Below, in pieces: positions 47,011 through 57,433 of a DNA stretch of 64,000 nucleotides. Under the pieces are notes generated by a model. The model had not been told where the DNA came from. It made no database searches and saw nothing but the letters and a program-made list of their open reading frames with translations. Origin of the DNA: Eustoma russellianum. Taxonomy: Eukaryota > Streptophyta > Magnoliopsida > Gentianales > Gentianaceae. How positions within the stretch are numbered: the first letter of the stretch is position 1; each line of letters starts with the position of its first letter. The stretch is from the NCBI GenBank assembly GCA_036186865.1, contig AP025043.1, forward strand, positions 30,513,996 through 30,577,995, given 5' to 3'. Position numbers and translations under genes: made by a program.

Positions 47011-48393
47011 TGCATTCAGAGCTCTACGCACAACAAGGAATTCCTTAGTGTCATAATCATCTAGTGCACCTAGATCCCCTTCAAGTTTAGTTTCATTATC
47101 ATGTTCAAATTCATTTTCATGCTCAGACTCAATCACATATTCATTAGTTTCTGCAATTGACATGATTCGTTTAGCATTAGGACACTCTTTTCCTATGTGA
47201 CTATGACCTTGACATTTATAGCATTTAATGTCCTTAAACTTGTTAGAGAGTTCAGAAGAATTCCCTGTAGGAGCTTTTTGTTGGGCTCGGTCATCTCGCT
47301 TTTGTGTGCCCTGCATATGGTTGTCAAACCTTTGTGACGTGCTTTGGTCACGTGTTTGGTCTCCTGTAGGTCATGAGCTTCCCGTTCCTGAAGGCTTGCT
47401 TGAAAATCTTGAAGAAGTTTGATTAGTACAATAAGTGGAATTGAAATTGGAAGAACTACGTACCTTTAGTTATTGCTCAATCTTCTCAGCCATGTGAACC
47501 ATGGTTGTTAGGTTGAGATAAGGTTGAAGTTCAACTCTTTGTGCGATCTCCCTGTTTAGACCATGTAAGAAACGAGCCTTGGTGGCTTCTTCAGGTTCCT
47601 GTAAGTTAGACCTTTCCAACAAGATTTCTAGTTCTTTGTAAAATTCATCTATGATTTTAGAACCTTGTCTTAAGTTTTGCAAGCTTGTAAAAATAGAACT
47701 TTCAAAATTATTTGGGATGAATCGTTGTCTCAGTCAAATTTCATTTCTTCCCAAGTGACAATCGGAGGTTGTCTTGTTTTAGTTCTATTTCTACACAAGT
47801 TTGTCCACCAATTTAATGCGTAACCAGAAAACTCAATAGAAGCGTACTTCACCTTTTGTAATTCACTGTAGTTTTTACAAAAAAAAGATTAGATCCACTT
47901 TCATTTCCCACTCCAAATATTCCTCCGCAGTAATTTTACCATAAAACGTTGGAATATTTATCTTTGTTTCTAGAAAATCGTCATCTTGTGGGAAAAGCTA
48001 ATTTTGGCGTCTTTGGTAACCACGGGGAGGGTGGTCGTCAAAGTCATAATCATCTCGTTCAAATGGAATGTAATCATCAGTGTACCTTCTCGAAGCGTGT
48101 CGTCTTGGTTGCGGTGGAGGGACAAACCTTCTTGGCTTGATGTGTGGTGGTCTTAGGTTTTCATCCTCAACTTCTTCAGGGGGATGACGTTGTGTTTGTG
48201 GCATGGGAACGGCCCTGATAGTGCCTTGTCCATCGCTCGTCTTTTGGCTCCGTTCAACATCCTCCAACCTGTGTTCGATTACCTCGTTATCGTGTATGAG
48301 TTTCTTCAGCATTTCCAACATTTTTTGTTGTGTGTTGTAAAAAGTCTCAACTTCCTTTGACTTGCTAGACGCGGAGTGAGTACTGCTCTCCAT
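46960..48393 (-). pseudogene. Gypsy2 gag
   Basis: The start at 48393 gives MESSTHSASSKSKEVETFYN, then a heptad-like stretch LEMLKKLIHDNEVIEHRLED and an Arg/Pro-rich region ending near 47998. After a broken stretch (about 47990-47690) the capsid end is readable: RQGSKIIDEFYKELEILLER, EEATKARFLHGLNREIAQRV, TTMVHMAEKIEQ. After a stop near 47470 comes the zinc knuckle CYKCQGHSHIGKECPNAKR (47222 area; CX2CX4HX4C complete), and the segment ends with FLVVRRALNAYPKL. Gag would form particles and bind RNA. The copy is broken in at least two places. Confidence 0.88.
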
Positions 48394-49778
48394 GTCTTAC
48401 CTAAAGTGATCAACGAAAAGAAAAGAAAAGAAGCAAAATAACACAAAGACGAGCAAACGTTAATTGATTAAAAAAACAAAATATGAACACTCCTCTCTCT
48501 CTTATTTCCACTCTCTTACCACTTTGCTTCTTGAGTAACCTGAAGCTAATAAGATTCAAAGCGATCAATTAAGAAAGTGTTTGCCAATGCTTTTCCAAAT
48601 CACAACGATCTCCACTTGTTTCTCCCTTTTGCTTTCAATTTGCACCAGACAGTATCAAAACAGAATCAAGATAGATGAGCGCAAACTTGAACTTTTCCAC
48701 TAAGATTCAAAGAATATGAGCAACCAAAATTGATGTATAAGGCTGAACCAAAAGAGGAACTAAGGGTTGCCGTGGGCAATCTTTAGTTAAGTTTGATTCT
48801 ATGCACTTATTATCCACAATATGATTCAAGTCATGCAATAATCCATCATCCAAGTGTGTGATTGGTTCAAGAGAGGTAGTATAAGTGGTATGAATGTGGG
48901 AGTACGGTTTTGTGTATAGAAAAATGAAAGATGATACCCAAGGTTGCCAAATTGCACCCAAAAAAATTTCACGTATTGCACAAACGTTTTCCCCTTTTCT
49001 ATTCTCTTTTTCTTGCACTTTTGCTTCTTCAAATGTCTCAGTTTTTCTCAGATTTTTTTTCTTTATCTTTTCTTTTGTTCAAGGGCAAGAAAACGTAACT
49101 TCTCTTCTTTTGTCCAAACCATTGTTTTTTTTTTGACAAAACCTTGCAAAGATCTTTCAATTTCAGCCAAGGTAATTTCAAGTATGCAATATTATGCAAA
49201 GTGGGTATGAATGGGGATGAATCTCAGTTAGGGTTTAGTGGGTAAATTGAGATTAGGGTTTTGAAAAGTTAGGGCTTTGAATAAAAAATTAGGGTTTGAG
49301 TGGGGCGTTTTTCATCTCTTTGTGTGTGGTTTGTAAATGGCTTACACGTATGATCAGCAAGATTGAAGCATGAAATCAAGCACACTATGAATCACAAGAT
49401 GCATACAATCATCATCAACTAAAAGCTTCGGTAGCAACAAGATGATTTGAAACCGAGGTGGCTTTATAGGCTGATGGTTGTAGTGTTAAAAAGAAAGTTG
49501 AATGTGACCTAAATGCAACAAATCCCTAACTTTTTCAAGTTTGAATGACACAATTCAGATGGTGACGCCAAAGACAAAGAGATGACACTTGAATGATGAA
49601 TAACAAGATGCAGCAAATACAAAGATTCAAAAAACCTAGGACGTTGTGTGTTTTTTTAATACGTATGGAAGACTCTAAAGATGTGAAGAATGGGGTAGAA
49701 GAAGGACTCAACTGGACTTGAAACAAATGGACTCAAATGAAAAGAAAGCGATAGAAGATGGTGGAATAGAGTAACCTC
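48394..49778 (-). other. Gypsy2 5' leader
   Basis: About 1.4 kb without a gene. It contains the family leader block near 48690-48790 (minus strand GATTGCCCACGGCAACCCTT, then TCTTTGAATCTTAGTGG) and poly-T/C-rich stretches near 48980-49130. Overlapping ORFs near 48707-49210 are low-complexity Phe/Leu-rich readings of those stretches and are not taken as genes. Confidence 0.75.
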
Positions 49779-49790
49779 GCTCTGATACCA
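49779..49790 (-). other. Gypsy2 primer-binding site
   Basis: TGGTATCAGAGC on minus, then GAGG, perfect for initiator tRNA-Met, three bases from the LTR end at 49794. It is better preserved than that of G3. Confidence 0.93.
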
Positions 49791-49793
49791 ATT

Positions 49794-50400
49794 TGATGCG
49801 TGCAAGATGTGGGCTCCAACAATTCCACCTTCCAAACGTCCTTCACGATGGTTTAGGCACAAGGAAGAAGACTTCCCCTTGCTTCCTTAGTGAAACAAAC
49901 GATTGGTTCAACGAGCACAAACCAACACTTGAAGATGGTCGTTAATCAGGCAAACCACAATGGCCCTCCTGGACGGCACCTTTAAGCAATGGAAACACCT
50001 TCAAAATGCTCAACTTTAAAGGATATTAACCTAGGTTTTTAATGCAAAACAAAGAAAAAAAAAGTCTCACAAGAAGTGAAGAAAGATATCAAGATTTTAT
50101 TTCATCCAAAGTTGTTTTCCTACTCGACCCTAAGGCTCTATTTATAGACGCCTAAAGACTATGGAGATAACCAGATGTTATCTCTAAAAAAGGTATCTAG
50201 ATAACATTTGAAATGAACTTGAAATTTGAAAATTGTTTGAATTCAAATCTAAGGCAAATTCTAGATAAAATTTGAAAAGCTTGTAAGATGCCATCTCCAG
50301 TATGATTCAAGACGTGTATGATGATTAATGGAGGTGTTGGAGACTTGATTTGATGTTGATGAAGTAGTTGGAATTGAATTCAAAGGTTGGTTGAAGATTG
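49794..50400 (-). repeat. Gypsy2 5' LTR, truncated
   Basis: It matches 44454-45060 of the left LTR with few differences, including the TATA box (50138-50147), and stops after GGTTGAAGATTGA. The next bases belong to a Copia gag. About 800 bases of U3 are missing, and no target-site copy can be read. Confidence 0.88.
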
Positions 50401-51278
50401 AGAGTTATTCGAATTATTTCTCCTAAGTTGAGAAGAGGAGGAAGAAGAAGATAGTTTCCTATTTTTATTAGGCCGTTTGAAAAACTTTCTAAATTTTCTA
50501 GCTATTATTATTAAATCATCATCTAATTCACTATCTCTATTACTTTCATTTATATGTGACTCAGTTGATTTGAAAGCAATAGACTTACCAGATGATTTAG
50601 ATGATTCGGACTTTCGTTGGTTAATTTTTACCTTGTATACCCTTAGTGAATCGATCGATTTATCCATTTTAGTGATTGACTTTGTTTCTTCAATTGCCGT
50701 GACATTCGGATCCCAGTCAGCAGGAAGGCTTCGCAGCACCTTTTGAACCTTCTCGTTGTTGGTAAACAATTTACGTAAAGCTTCAAGTGTATTGAAGATG
50801 TTAGCAATTCTCAAATCCATAGATGTTATGGATTCGTTCGATAACATTTTAAACGATTCAAGTTCAGTCATAAGCATGTTTATTTTAGCCTCTTTTACAC
50901 TGCTAGTACCTTCAGCTTTAATTCTAGTGATTTTTACATGTCGTGTGCACTAGTGCAATTTGACACATCTCCTGCTTCAGAGGCCATTAGTCCATTTAGA
51001 AGTAATTGCATAGCTTTAGCATTCATGGATATTCTTTTCTTATCTTCCATAGACCATTCGCTTTTATATTTCTCAGCTTCTTGTGTGACTCCACTAACTT
51101 GTACAATTTTCATTGGAACGTACAACTCATCTTCAACTATAGACCATAAATTGATGTCTATAGCCATCAAGAATAGTCTCACCCTAAGTTTCCAATGAAC
51201 AAAATTATTACCATCGAAAAGAGAAAGGCGTTGGGTAGACATACCTTCTAACTCATCTTTGTGAGAAACAATGGTCAT
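50401..51278 (-). pseudogene. SIRE-like Copia gag, N-terminal part
   Basis: The start at 51278 gives MTIVSHKDELEGMSTQRLSL and then FDGNNFVHWKLRVRLFLMAI, the DUF4219/UBN2 type of Copia gag opening. MSMEDKKRISMNAKAMQLL-like sequence (read here as WSMEDKKRISMNAKAMQLLL) follows, and after a stop and shift near 50930 comes MLMTELESFKMLSNESITSM with NNEKVQKVLRSLPADWDPNV, the middle of the capsid domain. It ends in a Ser/Asn-rich tail (KLSSSSSSSQLRRNNS) where it is cut at about 50400. The zinc knuckle and coiled-coil part are missing. This is the part of gag that the chain ORFs lack. Confidence 0.9.
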
Positions 51279-51388
51279 TGTAAAGTTTACCTTTGATTTG
51301 AGATAAGCAGGTTACTATAAATTCTTGTGTCTTGGCCTTGTCTTCTTAGAACGGTGTTGATGTCGCTTCTTAGAGTGGTGTTGGCCTT
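51279..51388 (-). other. Copia leader between PBS and gag
   Basis: A short 110-base leader with a duplicated GGTGTTG(A/G) stretch (near 51352 and 51378). No other feature is visible. Confidence 0.7.
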
Positions 51389-51400
51389 GCTCTGATACCA
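51389..51400 (-). other. Copia primer-binding site
   Basis: TGGTATCAGAGC on minus, separated from the LTR end (51403) by the two bases AT, as in the chain elements. It would pair with initiator tRNA-Met. Confidence 0.93.
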
Positions 51401-51402
51401 AT

Positions 51403-53345
51403 TGTTGCACTGTAACACCTAAACACCACTACATGGGTGGTGAATAGTAGTTAGTGGAAATCGCACTAATACCCTTGAATAAAAATCCCCTTTGAAAACA
51501 GAATCTCAGAGCTACTTAGATTCAGTACCCTTTTTGAAAAATTCAAAAGTCAGTGTACACAACTCCAAAAATTATGAAACTTTTCAAAAATCAACGTCAA
51601 TGTCTTGACTAGACTCGGTCAAAAAATAAGCAAAAACTAAAATCATTTAACCCTTCGAACAAATAAAAAGATTCAGGTGGTCAAGCTGGACAGAATTAGA
51701 CGGAATAGTGCTGAATGTTGCAAATGTGTATCTCTTTAATTACTCAGCCAAAATGGTTGATCTTTATGTCAAAACACTCCTAAGCATGTCTAGTTTAAGT
51801 TTTCAAAAGGCCCTGACCTGAAACTATGTTTGATAAAATCAGAATGCAAGTTTCCTTGAATCTGGTCAGATTGTAGCCAGAACGGAGCAGTTATCTTTCA
51901 AATAAAAGCTAACAGTCTGAAGTATAACCCCACCAAAAATTACAAATTTTGGAAGTGTTTTGCTATTTTTTCAACACATGTGAAGTTGAGTAAAAACTAC
52001 AGTGACAACAGACAGAAAACAGTAAAGAAGACAAGAACACCAAAGATTATCCTTGTTTGGTCAATATGACCTACTCAAGTCCCAAGAAACACCTTTCCTT
52101 GGATTTTACTATAGAATGAACACAAATACAACAAAAGTCAAGCTTGATCCTTGGGTTAAACACCAACTCTATTCAAGACTTGGATGATCACCTCTATGCA
52201 ACTTAGGTTGCAACACCTCTACCACCTATTGATGTAACCTTATAAACTTGGCTAATCAATCTTACAAAAACAACCCAAGAGGCGTATAGTGTAGCTAGAT
52301 AACAACAAGAAATGGAACACCTTAGCTACACAAAGAATGAATCGAGAACAAGAGAAGAGAATAGCAAGAATGATCTTCAAGTTTGCTTCAAAGTTGTGTC
52401 TTCTCTTCTTCACCTTTGCCTCCTATTTATAGTGTGAGATAGGCCTTAAAGAGAAGAACTCTTATGTGTCAATATCTTCATCATCAAGTCTTAGTTGTCT
52501 TTACATCAATTGTTGGTCATATAATCACCTTGTACACTTGGCAACATAGAGAAACATAATTGGTCCACCTTGACAATTCAAGTTGACCGATTTTTTCCAC
52601 CTCAATTTGTCTTGAAAACGATGAAGATAATAAGAAGGCGTATTCCACAAGAATCGCTCAACTTCTTGGCATGAGATAGGGCATGTGAGGGTTGACCATT
52701 TTGGATACAAATCAGCTCCAAACCACCTATATGACTGTTGGGTTTGAAATGGAATTTCCAAGTTGGCAATGTTTGCCAATTAGCTTGTATTTGATTGGTC
52801 TACTTGCCATCATGTCATAAAATAAATACATCATCATTTCTACATGTATAATCACGTTTTGGAGGCCATAATATATGTACAAATTCAGAAATTTTGAAGA
52901 GAAAATAATATATAAAAGTTGACAAGATTATGTCAACATATATCATCAAAATTCTCACATTTTCTCCTTGTATGTTGTGATGAATTTTGTATCAGGAACA
53001 CCTTCAAATTCTCTGCAAAATAATTATTAGGAACCTCCAACAATATATTCATGAGAGTCTTCAACAAGAAAATAAAATGTGACACGAAAACCGTCACATA
53101 CATAGCCGAAGTTGATAATATGAAATAGAATAGATAACCACCAAACAACCTTCAAGAATACCATGAATAAGATTCATAATAAAGATAATAAGATATTCAA
53201 GAGATTCCTTGAGTAAAATGATGAAACTGCCCTTGGGGGGTAAAATGACCGAATTGCCTCTGGTGAGAGAAAACTCTGAAAATGACCCCAATGGTTAGAA
53301 ATAGACATAATAACACCTTTGTGATGATAAATAATAAATAATTAA
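51403..53345 (-). repeat. SIRE-like Copia 5' LTR, a second subfamily, cut by the tandem chain
   Basis: The 3' end reads TGTTGCACTGTAACACC from the plus strand. CCACTA...TAGTGG half-sites recur (near 51427 and 51454), and GACCTACTCAAGTCCCAAGAAACACC matches in place the GACCTACTCCGGTCTTCGA block of the other LTRs (given as pieces). A TATA box CTATAAATAG lies at 52432-52423. Only 1.94 kb is present before LTR 1 of the chain begins, so the U3 part is expected beyond the chain, outside the window. Confidence 0.82.
52423..52432 (-). promoter_or_regulatory. TATA box of the Copia LTR at 51403-53345
   Basis: CTATAAATAG on minus, about 1.02 kb before the LTR 3' end, in the same relative place as the TATA box of the LTR at 38257. 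Confidence 0.7.
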
Positions 53346-56207
53346 TGTAGAGAAAAAGGGGTTTGAGTGATTTTCAAATACATGATTTAAATGTGCACAA
53401 AAATGAGCATGACAAAAATGTGTGCATGATACAAACGTATGCATGATATATTGCTTATTACTTGCCTTATTTAGCTCATATATAATGTTGCCGTAATAAC
53501 GAGTCATGAAGCGTTAAAGCTTACATCATATGGCAAACATTTGTTGTGTTTATACTATTTTCAGGTGCCACCATTAATGAACTATACTAGTTCATTAAGT
53601 GAAGTACTTAGTTTATTAAACTAAGTAGTTCATTAAAGGAAGCCACATTTGGAAGATGCACAAAGGCAACAAGGCTAAGGAAGGAAAGTTTTCTCCTCCT
53701 TCCCTCTTTAATGTGTACACGCCATATACATATATATTGCATATATTTTCAGATTTTTTGAAAAAGGCACATACACATGTATTCTAACGTACTACAGACA
53801 CGTTATATATTTTACGTACGTACGTTAACGTCACACCACTATACTTAACTCATATTTATGAGTATATTCAGGTCTTATATCATATGATATAAGTCATAGT
53901 GATGAAAAATTAAATATGACACGTTAAAAGGTTCTAAACCGAAAATAGTCGTATCGGGCGAATACCGAAACTCCGCCAACGTGTCACGTACTTGCCATAA
54001 ATAATTGGCCAGCCCCTATACTTCAAAAATCATCAAAACTTTCGTGCTAATGGTGATACTTTCAGCCAAAAATTCTTTCCATGTTGGCACACACAAATCA
54101 CCCCACATTAAGGCCAAAATGTGAAGATTCCAATTTTAATTTTGTCACATGTTAATGGCGCCACTTTAGACCAGCCAAGTGCTAAGATTTAAAGTATATA
54201 TTATATATATTATGTGTAACATAATATATATAACATGTGCAAGAAGTTGGAATTTAATTAGAGAAAAATCGGGTAATCGATAAATATCGAAAATTCGGTT
54301 TTCTACGCACACAACACATGGAACATTTTTGGCACATCATATGGCACGTATCTAGACACTTTTTACATATTTCATACATCTTAAAGTGTTCTAGAAAATT
54401 AAATTAAGGGCTGATTGGGATATAACATGTGTGTATTATTAAATGTGCACTATTTCACAAAGTTTGCAAAAATAAATTCAGCACATGTATATGCCATATC
54501 ACACGCCACTTCAGCCATGATGGAGCTTAGGTGGAGCTTATTTGACACTTATTTGTCATTTTAATTGGTGGAAAATAAGCCACACATGATGGGTGACTTT
54601 GAAGGGGGCAACACACAAGGAAAGATTTCAAAAATGCAACACATGCTGAAAATTTTCAGCACATGTGAATAGTGGCCAAAAATTGCATCTTAATTGTGAT
54701 ATATTTGGCTCTTCATTTTCAAGGGATTGATATAATACTACTATGGCAATATTTTGAATATGTCTAGAATATTGCACATGCTGAAAATTTCAGCATGTGA
54801 AGGAATGAGTTGGCCGATTTTATGGTCATGAATGAGACCAATTGGTTCTCCAAATTTTGTGGGATTGATTGTGAGATAATTGGCAATGTTTTTATGATTG
54901 TTTTGGCACATGTTTTAAGTGTTATTCTCAGAATTGTCTAGTCATCAAGTGATGACGATATCCAACCAATCAATGAGTGCCAAGTAAGCAAAAGCTTAAG
55001 CGATCATCCAATGAGAAGGTGACAAGTAAGCAAGACCATGTCACAATGATTTCTTACATTCTCCCAAGGACTTAGAAGACAATTTTCAAGAGGGGGAAGA
55101 GAAATAGGGGTCGGCCATTACATGTTAAAAAGGAAGGAAGAAGAGCAAAACAAGAACAAGAACAAGAGTTGCACATTCAAAGATCAAAAGTGTTCTAGCC
55201 TTCTTCTTCTACATTCTCTTTCTTTCTTTCTTCTTGAAAGCCTATTGTATTCATATCTTTCTATTCTTGAATAGGCTTGTAATAGACCACCACATACTCT
55301 TTGTCTTTGTAAAAAAATTGATCAAGGTGTGATCAATCTTCAATCTTGCAAGGTGGTGGTGTTCGTGCGAATTGTATTGAACATACAAGGTTTGTAAAGG
55401 GTTGGAGTTGGTGTGTAACTCCATCAACCCTGTGGTAAGGCGTTTTTGAGTTGTGTGATTATTGTGAACCAAGGAAGGTGTTCCTTGAAGACTGGAGTAG
55501 GTTGTTGATAACCGAACCAGTATAAAATTCTTGGTGTCATTTACTTTCAGCACTGATTTTCTATTTCAGCACTGTTTACTGTTTTTAATCACGTTCGTAA
55601 AAATAGTAAACGAATTTCAAAAATCACGAAACTTTCAGGAAATATAACCACACGTTCTAGGGTTCTTTTGGCGCAAGTTTTAACCGTTTTGGACAAGTAT
55701 AAGTCATTCAAACGGCCAAAGGTCTGAGACTAGTGCAGTCTGATTTTCAGGCTTGCAAAGGTTGAGACTTTGATCGTATTTGACTAACTTCCCAAAAGAA
55801 TTTTTCAAAACTGTTTCAACCAATTTTAAATATAACATATAATGGGTTAGTGGTTAAATTTTCAGAGAATTTGGAGTTGTGTACAAATAGGAATTAATTT
55901 TTCAAATCAGTGTAATGGTTCTGGCAGATTTGCGCAATCTGACCACCAATGAATTTTCAAGGGGTTAGAGGTTGAATTTAAACCTGAAATTTTTAGGAGA
56001 TACTGATAACATCTGAGTCTAAGTTCTCTCCAAATTTCAGAATTTGTGAAGGCCTAAAACCTAGTTTTCAAAACGTTTTAAAACTGATCCTGAAAACAGA
56101 AACTGTTTTCAGAAGTTGGGTTTTTGGTTTTAAACAAATTTTAAAAACCATATTTTCCGCACCCACTATTCAACCCCCCCTTCTAGTGGTGCCTTACAGA
56201 TCCTACA
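53346..56207 (+). repeat. Chain LTR 1
   Basis: 2,862 bases, TGTAGAGAAAAAGGGG to AGATCCTACA. Early (U3) part: hairpins at 53606-53626 and 53874-53893, ACGT repeats near 53813-53832. Palindromes CACATGCTGAAA/TTTCAGCATGTG at 54640-54667 and 54775-54799 are each followed by TGGCC(G/A)A. A weak TATA-like GTTAAAAAGGAAG lies near 55126. At the U5 end the hairpin CCACTA (56163-56168)...TAGTGG (56184-56189) has a C7 loop. Confidence 0.93.
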
Positions 56208-56209
56208 AT

Positions 56210-56221
56210 TGGTATCAGAGC
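56210..56221 (+). other. Primer-binding site, chain unit 1
   Basis: TGGTATCAGAGC, two bases (AT) after the LTR end; a perfect initiator tRNA-Met match. Confidence 0.95.
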
Positions 56222-56263
56222 GCAGGAACGCTCACAACAAAAGGATCCAACGATCTTAGTGAG

Positions 56264-57148
56264 ATGGCAACCACTAGCGACAAAACCGAGCAAGAAGGTA
56301 TGTCAAGCCAAATGCCTCCACTATTTGAAAATGAGGTAAACTCTGATTCTGACTCGGATTCTGAACTATCTTATGATGATTTATATGTTGAATATCTTGA
56401 ATTACATAAGTTTGCTAGAACTCTTGCAAAACAAAAGAAACGGTTAATTGAAGACAAGCAATTGTTAGAATCTTCTAACGAAAATCTTATCGCTCAATTA
56501 AATGATTCTAGAGAAGAGTCGTCACGCATCATTAATTCATTAAAGTCTGAGATTTCATCATTGACATCCGAGAACACTGAATTGAAATCCGAGATTTCAA
56601 ACTTGAAATCAAGGAGTGCGGATGTAGAGAAAAAGGTGAAACAATTTGACACAAGAACAAACATGCTAGATCACATCATTTCTTCTCAAAAGCATGATAG
56701 TGACAAAACCGGACTAGGATACGTTGAGAAAAGTAAGCCACAAAATAAACCAACTAAATTCATCCCATCTAAGAAAATAGATGCATCAAAGACATATGTG
56801 GCATCTAAGAAGACGCATAGGCCTTTTCTTATGACATCTCAAAGTGCTTCTTCTTCACATCATGCAAAATATAATTATGTGCCATACAGATATGAGAAGA
56901 AACAAGTGATGCATACGCGACACTCATATCACAAAAATGCATCGAGATCACGTCCCGTGCATGCAAACCGAAATGCTTATCAAAAACAAAAACCATACTA
57001 CATGCATGATGGGATTCTTGGCCAAACGCCAAACGCATTTGGCCCTAACATATATTATGTTGCGTTCTCATCATCTTTCTCACCTTTTGGAAGACCTAGA
57101 AAGGTCACCCAAATTTGGGTACCAAAAGGGACATTTTCAAAGGGTTGA
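56264..57148 (+). CDS. Shortened Copia gag with long coiled coil, copy 1
   Basis: 294 codons from the first ATG after the PBS; the frame is open further left, but that part is LTR and PBS. The N-terminus (MATTSDKTEQEGMSSQMPPL) aligns in pattern with the gag start at 51278 (MTIVSHKDELEGMSTQRLSL), then jumps straight to the region after the zinc knuckle. The capsid core (UBN2) and CCHC knuckle, about 250 residues or more, are missing. What remains is an acidic Ser/Asp stretch (residues 26-36), a heptad-rich coiled coil from about residue 50 to 135 (NLIAQLNDSREESSRIINSL and SEISSLTSENTELKSEISNL), KTGLGYV, a basic Tyr/His-rich part and the VTQIWVPKGTFSKG end, which in full elements leads into protease. 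No stop or frameshift. Whether it is translated is unknown. Confidence 0.85.
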   Translation: MATTSDKTEQEGMSSQMPPLFENEVNSDSDSDSELSYDDLYVEYLELHKFARTLAKQKKRLIEDKQLLESSNENLIAQLNDSREESSRIINSLKSEISSLTSENTELKSEISNLKSRSADVEKKVKQFDTRTNMLDHIISSQKHDSDKTGLGYVEKSKPQNKPTKFIPSKKIDASKTYVASKKTHRPFLMTSQSASSSHHAKYNYVPYRYEKKQVMHTRHSYHKNASRSRPVHANRNAYQKQKPYYMHDGILGQTPNAFGPNIYYVAFSSSFSPFGRPRKVTQIWVPKGTFSKG

Positions 57149-57433
57149 ATAAATAACCCTTACGAACGCACGTTATATGCAATACATGATTTTTTTCTTC
57201 TTCATCTTTACAGGCATCTTTTGATTTACTTTTCAAAATAAAGGGGGAGAGATAGCATGATTTAAGGTGGAGAGAGATACTGAGGGGGAGAGAGATACTG
57301 ATTGCATAAACCAAGGGGGAGCGGTTTTTGAAATTTAAAATTCAAATTTTGAATGTATGCATGATTGAAGGGGGAGCGATAGGATTTAAATCATGAGTAT
57401 AGGTTATTTTGAAAATCATCAAAAGGGGGAGAT
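57149..57433 (+). other. Chain unit 1 3' spacer with polypurine tracts
   Basis: Non-coding. AAGGGGGAGAG and related tracts lie near 57241, 57283, 57313 and 57369. The terminal AAAAGGGGGAGA is at 57421-57432, one base before LTR 2. The layout equals 2162-2425 of the pol-bearing element. Confidence 0.87.

Larger units (their letters stand above)
44454..50400 (-). mobile_element. Gypsy2: gag-bearing, pol-less Ty3/Gypsy element
   Basis: Same family as Gypsy1 and G3: LTR starting TGATGAGGATC, a PBS three bases inside, a gag with the same FLVVRRALNA segment, and the C-terminal LDSRSNLLEEGG tail before the polypurine tract. In place of protease, RT, RNase H and integrase it has about 1.0 kb of Asp/His-rich frame. 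The right (5') LTR is cut after about 606 bases and joined to a Copia gag. The five bases before the left LTR are AAATT, but no partner can be checked. Confidence 0.88.

Noticed and set aside
48707..49210. Overlapping ORFs on both strands rich in Phe, Leu and Ser
   Set aside because: Translation of T/C-rich leader tracts of Gypsy2; no domain.
56186..56263. Upstream extension of the mini-gag ORF to 56186 (and 60271)
   Set aside because: The extension starts at a GTG inside the LTR and reads across the LTR end and primer-binding site. The first ATG after the PBS aligns with the start of the gag at 51278.
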